NCBI RefSeq assembly: GCF_037042905.1
Contig: NC_087245.1
Location: 24,118,501-24,182,500, forward strand
Direction: 5' to 3'
Length of the DNA: 64,000 bases
From: Lytechinus pictus
Lineage: Eukaryota; Echinodermata; Echinoidea; Temnopleuroida; Toxopneustidae
Shown here: one piece after another, positions 23,216 through 33,484 of the stretch
Layout of the letters: every line of letters begins with the position of its first letter
Numbering within the stretch: the first letter of the stretch is position 1
Program-made: the position numbers and the translations under genes
Notes under the pieces: generated by a model
Databases searched by the model: none
What the model was told of the DNA's origin: nothing
The model's input: only the letters and a program-made list of their open reading frames with translations

Positions 23216-26200
23216 TTACATCTTCATAGGCTGAGCTGGTGGATTAACAGGGTCTATCGCGTGGTAGTGGGGAGGGGGCGAAGGTGCTCCCATGTTGTAA
23301 TTTGGTTGAGGTCCTGGGCCTTGTTGGGGTCCAAGAAATGGTTGGGGTTCAGGGCCTGGTTGGGGTCCTGGTCCTAGTTGAGGTGCTGGTCCTTGGTGGG
23401 GTCCTCCTTGGGCCATGTAAGGATGTGGTTGATTGGCTGGAGGGGGATTGGGATACCCCATCGGTTGCCCTGGTAAGATCGAGGATAATGATGTCATTAA
23501 TACACTTGGGTTTAAACCTATCCAGCCCAATGGGGGCAAAAACTGCACATGTAATATAAAGCCTCATCCTTATCTTTACATAATTTTGAACAAAAACAAC
23601 TCTCTTACAATCCTCACTGTAACCCTTGAACCTATGCCCTCTGAGATATTAAGACGGGAGCAAATGTTACAGGAGCATATATCGTGTCGCCAGATATCTA
23701 TATTAGGCAGAACATCTACACTTTAACCAGATATTAGCTGAGATTTTCCATATCATGTGGAACCCTTCCTTTGATATTACCCAGCGCCCTTAAAACATAT
23801 TATCCAACCTTTTTTCAGATCATACATGTATGTTATAACAAATATTCACAGTTTAAGGATTATTATTCTATGTCTGGGTTTATTCATCAACAATAACAAT
23901 CACAGCATCATATTGCCAAGATCTTATGATTATTTCCTTTATTTAGCAAAATGTATAGAGCTGTATTTATTAATGAATGACTCTGACACAAAAAAGAGAA
24001 AAATAAGACTAACCAGCTGGTTGAGCATGCGCGGGAACCATCATGACTACCGGTGTAACATTATTTGAATGTTGGTAGACCTAGGTAAAAGGGAAGGAAA
24101 AAATCTCTAGTTATCTTGTCAATGAAATAAAATGTATTGGGGGCGACGTCCCTTCCCCCAAAGAATACTAAAATAGGACAGCAGAAGAATGCGAGAGACG
24201 AGAAAGAGCAATAGGCAGACAGATATACAGAAGGTAATTAGAGAGTAGAGTCGAGAATATGAATATAAAAAAGTATATAGTAACTGCGCTATATAAAGAG
24301 AAGGGGGGGGGGTCGGGGATGATGCAGAAAGAACGAGAGAAATGACAAATGGGTAATAGGTGGGGGTGGGGGTATTGTGATTCATTCATAATATTACATA
24401 TATTTGATATATAAATTTAGAAGATGAACCACAAATACATAGTTATGACTGCTGTGATGTGATATGATCATGAAGTCGAAACAAAATGCATCTGCTTAGA
24501 GACGAGACAAACACAGTATTTAGTCAAACATATCAAGTAAAATAAGCAAGCAAAATGATACTCCTGACAACCGGTACTTTTTTCATTTTCTTATCATACT
24601 GATTTGAACTTACCATGGTACTTGTGTTATTAGTTCGTCCACAACACACTCCAGCACAGCAATAACAAGCTGCAACAATCGCAACAACAAGCTCAACTAA
24701 TCCTGTGAACACAAGGAAAACATCGAAGGCAATTCGGGCTCGCTGAGGAATGAATATATTAGAAAAAAATGGAAAAGGACAATTATTAATTTGGCAATTT
24801 TTGCCTATTGCTTTGTAATAACAAGCCGGCTAAGTGTATGTATAACAAAGGTGAAAAAAATAAATCCCAGCCCAGTTTCGGATTAGTGCTACCATTAGAC
24901 CGCTATGAATGAAAAGAAAATAATATCTAGTAATGGGGCAAGGGGCGACTCCCACCCTCCACATCTCATTCACATATCTTGTTATTTGAAGATAAAAAAT
25001 AACAGTGGGGGAGAGAAATAGTAGTGTTCAAAGAGATGACTTTCCCATGAAAATATATATTATATGTATACCCCTTGATTACTAAAAAAAAAAAAAAGCT
25101 GTAGAACTCGCATATGAGTCATCTTGCTCTCCTAAATTATATCTATGCCCCCCCCCCCCCGTCTATTTCCTCATAAGGCCCTTAAAAATTTGTTTTGTTG
25201 CCCTCATACATGTATGTCCCAAAACGTCAGAAAGTTGGGTCGGTCGTTTTTTTTTTTTTTTATCCTTCACTGCTGCGTTGCACAAAGAAAATGGGATGAT
25301 TATATGCAGTCAAACATATCAAAACGCATAAGTGCTTGTTAAAGCCCTTGAATAGAACTTTGGCAAAATCTTAGCCGAAATCTAACACTGTCTTTCTCAC
25401 AAAAAATAAACATTTCATTTGTAAATTAACTTGGGTCTGCTAAGAAAGAGAATGACCGTTTTTTGCACTCTACAGTCGGTGGAATGAGTGACACAATAAT
25501 TTTGAAGGCCTATTGCTAACAAATAGAAATTAATATCTTATAAAGCGTGGGAATCTAAACTTAAAGGTGAAGTCCACCTCAGAAAAATGTTGATTTGAAT
25601 CAAAAGAGAAAAATCAGACAAGCATAATGCTGAAAATTTCATCAAAATCGGATGTAAAATAAGAAAGTTATGACATTTTAAAGTTTCGCTTATTTTTCAC
25701 AAAATAGTTATGCACAATTTAGTCACATGCAAATGAGAGAATCGATGATGTCCCTCACTCACTATTTCTTTTGTTTTTTATTGTTTGAATCATACAATAT
25801 TTCAATTTTTAAAGATTTGACAATAAAGACCAACTTGACTGAAACATAAAATGTTAAACAATGGTAATTCCACATATTCAGGGTGAAATAAAACTTTGTT
25901 TCACAGGACAACGAAGAGAAAATTAGAATATTTCATATTTCATATAATAAAATACAAAAGAAATTGTGAGTGTGTGATGTCATCAGTTCCCTCATTTGCA
26001 TACCGACCAGGATGTGAATATAACTATTTTGTGAAATTAAGCGAAACTTAAAAATGTCATAACTTTCTTATTTTGCATCCGATTTTGATGAAATTTTCAG
26101 TGTTGTGCTTGTTGGATTTTTCTCTTTTTATTCAAATTCCACTTTAAACTTAATCCCACTTTTACCCGCTTTGCATGCTATTTCTATTTCTTACAAGGAA

Positions 26201-29200
26201 GTTGCTTCTACACAAGCAAATTACCAGCAAGTATTGCAAGGTTGCAATGAAAACTTGCAAAATGCCATCTTTCTCTCAAAATGAGGTGAATTCCTGCCAA
26301 CAACCTCAACATTACTATTTTTATCATTATTATTATCATCATCATCAATTATTTTTATTATTTTAACTTTGCCCATTTCACTTTTAAGAATTTTGGTGGT
26401 GCCATATTAATTGGATAAAGCCTAACAAGGTAAAGTAAGATCAGAATTTCACGATGTTTAGAAATCTAGAATGAAAAGAAAGTAAAATCAGATAAAAATA
26501 ATTACTGGTAATTTATGAAAGAGATCAAGAAACCATACTTCAATTCATGAACGGGATTAAACTTCAGTTAATGAACGAGATAATGGCGATATAACAATAA
26601 TTGATACTTAAGTTCATGAACGGGATAACAATGAATGATATTTCAATTAATGAACGGGAAAACAATAAATAATACTTCAGTTTATGAAATGGTTACAAAA
26701 ACTAATTTATGAACGTGATGACAATGATTAATATTTTAATTTATGAAGAGGAAATAACAATAAAAAATATTATTGCTCTTCAATTTATAAACGGGATATC
26801 AATAAACAATACTTCAATTTATGAACAGGATAGGGAAGATACCTATACCTAAATGTAATATTCTAAATTATTTTGTGCGAACAAATTGAATTTCCATTTG
26901 TACTCGATTGCAATTGGACAATAAAAATATCTGAATCTGAATAACAATAAATTGCACTTAATTTATGAATGTGATAACAATAAGTGATACTTCGATATAT
27001 GAACAGAATTACGTGAACGGAATAAAATAAATCAATTTATGATTGGGATAACAATAACGGATAATAATAAATAATACTTCAATTCACGAACAGGATACAA
27101 TACAGTTAACGAAAATTGAACGAAATAACAATAAGTAATACTTCAATTTATGAACGATATAACAAAGAATAGTCCAGTTTAACAACAGGGTAACAAAAAC
27201 TGACAACATACTTCATTTTACGAAAAGGAAAACCTTCTCACCTGGACATCGTATCCGCAATTCCATATCCCGATGAAGCTACATGTCTGATAGCCACTCA
27301 CTGATGCTGCAGTAATGCCCATGCAAAATACAACGAACCCAACTACGGCAGATATTATAGACATCACCATGTATGCAATGATCTATTGAACAAGATTGAT
27401 CAGATTGAGGAGTCATTCATAATCAATATGAAAATATAAATTATAAAGCGTCTAATATGCCTTAGAACTAGTTCTATCTCGATTTCAATATAATAATAAG
27501 CATTAGGGCTAAGACGGAATTACTACCATTCTCCACTCAAATACTTCGAGCGCCTGACAAGGCACGCAAAAGTCTTTATAGTAGGCCTATAAATAACTAG
27601 GGAGGGATCAAACCCACGACCTCCGTCATTGAGGCGGGTGCTCTACCACTTAGCAACCATGCCCGGTTAGTAAGGAAAATATTGATAATTTGATTAAAAA
27701 TAAATCATAATTACAACAATAATTACATGAATATTCAAAAATGGCCACATTCTATTGCACTACCCTCGTTAATTTATGTATATAGAACTTGTTTAAAAAA
27801 ATATATATATATTTAAGAGGTCCCTGACCGACTTACAAGCTTTGCTTCTAGGTGGACCTCTCATTTCCAGCTACGGGCATTATCATAATAATTAATGTAC
27901 CTTTGTTCGCAATACTGAATAATTTATCCACTCGTGTTCAAAGTGCTCTTTTTTTCTATTCCATCCATTGATTTTTTCCAATGTTTTCTGTGTTAATGAA
28001 ACTTATATCAATTATGTATTTATTTGTTGGAAATTAGAAAAAATAAACCTTAAACTATTACAAATAATAGCAATAAAATACTACCAATATTTCTTACAAA
28101 AAGATAGAATCATCATACTGCTAACAACAGTAATATATATATCATAAAAAACATAAACAACAAATGAACAATACAATGTATAAGTTTATTTGATACTTAC
28201 CATACACGTACTCTTGTTCTTGGAGACTATACCTAGAATTCCAGTTGGAAGGAAAAACTGAAAGAGAGAGAAATATGGGATGAGATCAAGAGAAGGAGCA
28301 GTGATTAAGTGAGGGAGCACGAAATATACAGAGATATTACAGTATTTCAATTCGTCCAAAGTCACTACATCGATTTTTATTCCTTTTTTCAAATAAAAAA
28401 TATATAATTCAATGTTGTTTAAAATACAATCACACACAATCATTCATTTAGTTTTGAGCTTGTTGATTATCATCATTAATTTTTAACATTTGGGAAGATT
28501 TTGATTACATTCTAACAAAGAGTCTTTGAAAATCAATCCTCCCCCCAAAAATAGTAACTAAACAAACAAAAACAAACAGCACCCCAGGGCAGATTTACAG
28601 CCAAATCTTGAAATAAGCATAACTGGAAGATAAATTATATTAAGCACTTTACGTATTCACGAAGAGGATAGGTATATATATCTAAGATAATGCTTGCGCG
28701 AAGTGCGAAAATAAAACCATTTTATATTCCGACCTGAAATTAACTGGATATTTCAAGACCTTTCTGCAACCATGAACAGGATGAGTAACTAATTATATTA
28801 TTGATGCGATATATATGTATATTCTGACATGAAAAGCTGGACAGGTTCAACGTTGAAAGGTGCAGACTAGATGTCACACTGGGAGCACCTTTACGGTGCA
28901 ACTTTGTATCTTTTTGGAAAGGTACAACTTTGCACTTCTCTTGAAGGTGCAAATAAGAACCTTTGGGGTGCAATTCTGCACCTTATATGTGTAAATTTGC
29001 ACCTTTTTTCAGAGAGGTGCAAAGTTGTATCTTTCCAAAAAGGTACTAAGTTGCACCTTAAAGGTGCTCCCAGTTTGACATTTGGTCTGCACCTTCAAAG
29101 GTGCAAAGCTGAACCCATTTTTCTTAGTGTGTACTTACCAACAGTCCAGCCCAAATGCCCGTACCGACAATACTAACAGTGGATCCGAGGAGCAGCTCTA

Positions 29201-29405
29201 CAACATTGATCGCGAAAGCAGCTATGGCACAACTCAGCTGAATCCACCCGGTGACGCGGGCACTCTTTGCATTGTATCGTTCTGATCTACCGGTGTTGGG
29301 ACTTTGAAGGACCATCATTGCAGGTTGGTTGGCCACAACCTGGATTGGAGGTTGAGGGCCAGTCTGTTGCAGTGCAACGGAGTTGGGCTGGTATACCACA
29401 GCCAT
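23216..29405 (-). CDS. MS4A/CD20-like four-transmembrane protein, 304 aa, six coding exons
   Basis: Coding exons in transcript order: 29405-29139, 28257-28201, 27382-27242, 24742-24614, 24080-24014, 23469-23216. All have AG/GT borders and the phases sum to 305 codons including TAA. The Met starts MAVVYQPNSV, 11 bases after a splice acceptor, so a non-coding upstream exon is likely. Residues 1-50 are Gln/Pro-rich and cytoplasmic. TM1 spans about 53-75 (GWIQLSCAIAAFAINVV) and TM2 about 79-100 (GTGIWAGLLFFLPTGILGIV, like the MS4A GxPFWGG...SG segment). TM3 spans about 110-133; a Cys-containing loop (CSFIGIWNCGYD) precedes TM4 at about 160-188. The tail from about 222 is rich in Pro, Gly and Gln with PQ/GP repeats. 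MS4A proteins act in the plasma membrane in signalling or ion handling; the ligand here cannot be read. Other tetraspan families are possible, but the spacing suits MS4A best. Confidence 0.75.
25565..26143. mobile_element. Long-TIR element flanked by TTAA, copy 1 (579 bp), in an MS4A-like intron
   Basis: The first ~150 bases (aggtgaagtccacc, gttgatttgaatc, aaaatttcatcaaaatcgga, gttatgacattttaaag) are inverted at the right end (ctttcttattttgcatccga, attttgatgaaattttcag, ttcaaattccact). TTAA lies outside both ends (25561-25564, 26144-26147). A second copy is at 36037-36620 and a fragment at about 39210-39344. Non-coding. Confidence 0.8.
26520..27200. repeat. Degenerate ~35-bp tandem repeat (caatttatgaacgggataac)
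   Basis: The unit caatttatgaacgggataac followed by aataaataatactt recurs about a dozen times with drift (tgaacgggat, tgaacgtgat, tgaacaggat). It is interrupted at about 26835-26943 by unrelated sequence. It lies within an intron of the MS4A-like gene just downstream of its third coding exon. Confidence 0.7.
26850..26943 (+). mobile_element. Probable LINE/SINE 3' tail inserted in the tandem repeat
   Basis: Text ending acaataaaaatatctgaatctgaata resembles the 3' end and terminal microsatellite of CR1/L2-like retroposons. It breaks the flanking tandem repeat, which resumes after it, consistent with insertion. Only the tail is present. Confidence 0.45.
27595..27665 (-). mobile_element. tRNA-derived SINE head
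   Basis: Minus strand: ccgggcatggttgctaagtgg, then tagagcacccgcctc and gtcgtgggtttgatccctcc. The A-box and B-box equivalents are recognisable. The anticodon stem (cgcctcaatgacgga) does not pair well, so I call it a SINE head rather than a functional tRNA. It lies within an MS4A-like intron. Confidence 0.6.
27800..28075 (+). mobile_element. Probable LINE 3' UTR fragment
   Basis: The phrase gaggtccctgaccgacttac, then cttctaggtggacctctcat and an A-rich end (gaaaaaataaacctt), resembles 3' ends of Jockey/CR1-type LINEs in marine invertebrates. No coding part is present. Recognition is from memory and modest. Confidence 0.4.
28852..29105. repeat. Foldback element in the first coding intron of the MS4A-like gene
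   Basis: The left arm (actgggagcaccttta, ggtgcaactttgtatctttt, aaggtacaactttgcac) is mirrored by the right arm (gtgcaaagttgtatctttcc, aaaaaggtactaagttgcac, aaaggtgctcccagt). The unit aaggtgcaa also repeats directly inside. It ends about 35 bp from the first coding exon's donor. Confidence 0.7.
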
Positions 29406-29944
29406 TTTGTTTTAAGCTGAAAATTAAGAACAAGAAACGTTGAGTCAATTTTAGATAACATATAAGCAAACATAATGATATGAGATATACAAAAACAATT
29501 ATAATTATGGCATCACGCCCTTCACTGCCCTTAAACTTCTTCCAGGAATTCTAGAAATAGATATCCCCCCCCCCCCCGGCGCTAGTTGCACCAGTCACTC
29601 CTAATATGGAAGACTATAAAAAAAAAACTAACATACCAGACATACATAGTCCACATCATTATCGCAGTATTCTGAAGCAAAAAATGGATCACAAAAAATT
29701 AAATAGGAAAGGGATAGGAGATCAAATAATTTTGTCTTCAGATATTACAGGATAAACATTAGAAATAAGCAGAGGCCTCGTATATTATGTATTATATACA
29801 TGTACGTATAACCCCTCAATATACTGTAACTTTTAGGCCTAATCTTCCCCATCCATATATGCCTTACGTTTGTATGCCTATATACAAGGTACTCATTGGG
29901 ACTTTCTGTTAAAGGAAATATTTTGTAAAGCAAAAGGAGGGTAA
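29406..29944. other. 5' flank of the MS4A-like coding start
   Basis: A splice acceptor (ttttcag) lies 11 bases before the ATG, so the flank is intronic on the minus strand and the promoter should lie further up. A poly-C run occurs at about 29566-29577. No upstream exon could be placed. Confidence 0.4.
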
Positions 29945-30088
29945 ATGCATAAAATGCATAAAAGTAACCATTATGGTAAATTAGCCATCCATTGGTAACT
30001 TGCATGGCATCCTTGATTTTGATTGGGTGTTGATCATCGTTACCATGATACTGGATGGCAAAGTTACCATAATGGAAAATTTTATGCA
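29945..30088. repeat. Small inverted-repeat (MITE-like) element
   Basis: The left arm (tgcataaaatgcataaaagt, aaccattatggtaaa, gccatcc) is answered by the right arm (ggatggc, aaagttaccataatgg, aaaattttatgca). The loop contains tgattgggtgttgatcatcg. It has no coding potential. Confidence 0.65.
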
Positions 30089-31144
30089 ACGGGGCCCAGG
30101 TGGCATCCTTATAATTCTGGAAATTCACAAACTAAAATGCTTATCCTGGTCTTTCTTCGGATAGTAGTCTTAAAAACTAACTTGGAAGACCACCCTCACC
30201 CTACAACGCATGGACAGAGTTAAGTAGTGGCTGGGCATTTTTAGGGGAGGGGGAGGGGAAGAGCAAGGGAGGCACGTGGTAAGTGAGGGACGTAATTCAA
30301 AATTGAAAAAAAATGGGAGGGGGCCCTTGAAAGACTTTCATCTCAACAACAACAACCAAGGAATCAATCGGCGTCAAAGAATGGAAGAGCTATAAGCGAC
30401 TTCATTATCTAACCGGCGTCAAAATTAAGGTTAGTGGAATGGTGCAACTGTAATGCTTGCCCCCGATGTCAGATTTTCAGAAGGGATCCAATCTAGCAAC
30501 GGTCTGGGGTGCCATCTTCCCTTGATCCGCCTCTTGCAGACGGAGCAGATGCAAGAGAATTCCCCCTGGCCCTGAGGATGCCTATAAGCTGGGCTGTGGT
30601 TTTAAGGTATGCCATTTAATAAATACAAATCGTAGGCCTACTTGATCGATACCATATAAACTCTTATTGGTGCGCGCGCAACACCCAGAGATCAAGTGGA
30701 TTATGACGTGACAATAACACTAAAAGTGACATTACTCTGAAATCAACAATATTACCACCAGTGTTGATGTGTTGTAAAAAGTCAAACCTTTTGAGGGGGC
30801 AGGAAGGGGATAAACGATCCGGCAGATGGAGCAAAAGTTGTAAAAAGATGCGAGGGAGCGATAAAAATAAAACCCAAAAGTTTTGACCTTTACAAAATAA
30901 TATACCAATACAAAAATTTCATATTTGGATAGATTTTTCAGAAAATAACGTAAGATCTCCCCCCCCCCCCCCCGGCTCACTTTGTTTCCCTTTTTGGCCA
31001 TGAGTTAATCCAAAGACCTCCATTCCCATCTGTACGCCAGTGAAGACAGAACAACAAAAATACGATTTACATACATGCAGAGATACTTGAGAGAGATTTC
31101 ATACCGGCTCCCTACAGTGCACATTGTCAGATTAGGGGATGATC

Positions 31145-31298
31145 CAGGGGAGCGTTTCATGAAAGAACTTCAACATGTTCAAGTCCTGTTTTGTCTGACA
31201 GTTACCATAGTAACAGTGCTTCTCAGCCAATCAAAATTAAGGAAAGCTGTCTGATCTAACAAGTTGTCGTACAAAAGTGTTGATGAAACGCTCCCCTG
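31145..31298. mobile_element. Short TIR MITE (caggggagcgtttcat family), copy 2
   Basis: The ends caggggagcgtttcatgaa and ttgatgaaacgctcccctg are inverted. The interior (gttaccatagtaac centre, ccaatcaaaatt) matches the reverse layout of the copy at 23026-23188. Confidence 0.78.
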
Positions 31299-31389
31299 AT
31301 TACAGAACTTGAAATGCATGTGATTTTGTACTGCGCATGCAGGTCACGTGAGGTTGATGTTAATGATACGTCACAATCAGAGGCGTCGA

Positions 31390-31926
31390 TCCCCGGGGGG
31401 GGGGGGGGCACTCGACCAAAAAAGTGGTAGGGGTGTGCCGCGGGCGAGACAAAAAACGGGGGCCTTGGAGCGGGCTTATTGTAAAAAGGAGGGTCCTCGG
31501 AACGGAAGTCGGAACTACAATTTTGTGAAAACGGGGGTCCTTGGAACGGATCGCCAGCGTGCGAGTACGTGCGTATGTACCCTATGGAACGGGCATGCGT
31601 GCATGATGCATCCAGCGCGGCCTTCGCCGGGTGCGCTAGCGCAGAGACGATGGTCGGACAGCGCTCGGCGGCCGCTTTTCACCAAAATTGCAGCGGATCA
31701 ATGCGACCGGAACGGCGTAACGAAAAATATGCGAAGCTTTGGAGCGGATTTCTTTCTTTTTTTTTTCTCGATAAGAACAAATTGCTATGCCTTGGAGCGG
31801 CTTTCTTTGTTTTTTGTCTCAATAAGACAAAAATGCTATGCCTCGGAACGGAAATTTGAGTGTGAAAATGGGGGTCCCCTCCGCGGCACATACCCACTAT
31901 GCATTATATACTGAGTGCCCCCCCGG
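31390..31926. mobile_element. GC-rich TIR element with repeated ccttggaacgg modules
   Basis: The left end is ccgggggg...gcactcgacc then ggtaggggtgtgccgcgg; the right end is ccgcggcacatacccac then gagtgcccccccggg. The 12-mer ggcgtcgatccc occurs directly outside both ends. Inside, the words ttggagcgg or tcggaacgg recur at least six times. It has far higher GC than its surroundings. The long plus-strand frame at 31348-31914 is an artefact of GC-rich repeat sequence. Confidence 0.6.
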
Positions 31927-32068
31927 GCGTCGATCCCGTGAGAGGGGCAAATATCGATTGGCCCAGCCCCCCCCCCCCACACCCATTTTGACAACTTCAA
32001 AAATTTGTAATATGCACGCAAATAAATGTTTTAAAAAAACATTGGAATGCACAGTAAACCTGACATAG

Positions 32069-33484
32069 AAATGTTTTTTAACATAGGTCTACAAAACTGT
32101 AATAGCTCTGGAATTTTTTTTTTTTTTTTTTTTTTGCGTGCTTTGCAAAATACCAATTATTTTACGCGAGAAAGCCCCTATACTAGTCAAAATTTCAAGC
32201 CTCCCCTTCTCATATAAATTCTTGCGAAGCGACACCGAAAAAGGGTATTGTGACATTACAAATCGCAGTAAAATTAGCTGCACATTAATTTTGTTGAAGA
32301 GTTCCTTCTTCACTTTCAGAAACCAGTACAAAAACGTGAAAATCACTTGTTCACCTCCATATATAGAGAGACACACACACGCATCCTCATACACACTCAC
32401 CCGAATACACATATTTTTTTACTCATCCCCCCCCCCCCCCTCCCTTACAAGGTAGTTCATATATAGAGACCTTGCAACATTGTCATGTTTTTCCAATAAC
32501 ATTTTTGTCCATTCCTTCACTCTTATTGGGCGAAAGGCCTTTAACATTATCCACAAAACACTATCGGTAAAAATTTGCCAAGCCGATGTTTGGGAAATAA
32601 GTTTGCTAGTAAGTGGTTGGGCAAATCAAATTGCCCATCAGTTGGTAACTTATCATATTTTACCAAACTATACAATAGCGCAACGGTTGGTTAATTTATC
32701 GTCCAATTCTTAATAAACAACCAACTATAAAACTAATCTTTCTTTAATATAATGGTTAGAAAACATATAATATCCTGCACTCCGTCCCAGAAATTTCTAA
32801 TTAGAAACACTTAATATGAACAAATATTCTGGCACTACTTTATTACAGTTATACTCTTCTTGAAAATATATGATCGATAAGACGATAACTATTTGAAATT
32901 TCATTAATTTACCATGAGCCGGAAGACGAATTCGCAGAAGCTGCAAATGAATATAATTATGCAAAAACAAAATTTTCCAACCAAACTTCCCCAACTTGAC
33001 ATAAGAGATCACCGAGCCTAAATAATAATGACGATCTTTGCGAAATTACCAAACTACAGTATCAGCTGTCCTATATATAAATTTATACCGAAACAATTTC
33101 ATACCATATTTATGTGGTTTGTCTTCACGCTTGGATAATCAGTAGATATTTTTTTGCTGTACAGTAAATCTTTTCAAAATGAATGAATCTTTGTTCATTT
33201 TTCTTCAAATGTTCATCATATTCATTCCATAATATTTATTTCACATTTTTGCACTTAACAACCACTTGTATCACTTGTTCTCTCTTCTACACATTCTCTC
33301 CAATCACTCTATTTAATGACTATTGGCAATTCAATGTATGTTTGCAAGTCTCTAACAATAAAAGAAACAAACGGGAACAGCATTTCAATTAATACAACCA
33401 TTTAATAGGAATAACAGATCAAATAAATATATCATACAAATATATTACAATTATAAGGATTAGTTCATCCTGCTAATACTACAG
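32069..33484. other. AT-rich intergenic sequence, no gene seen
   Basis: Contains poly-T (about 32119-32135), a CA microsatellite-like stretch (about 32370-32410) and a poly-C run (about 32429-32442). No exon or RNA gene is supported. The last part leads into the 33-bp satellite. Confidence 0.45.

Noticed and set aside
23284..23559. Val/Gly/Leu-rich plus-strand frame
   Set aside because: It is the antisense of the Pro/Gly/Gln-rich last exon of the MS4A-like gene.
31348..31914. 188-codon plus-strand open frame
   Set aside because: It lies inside a GC-rich transposon with inverted ends and repeated ttggaacgg words; overlapping frames are open on both strands and no domain is visible.
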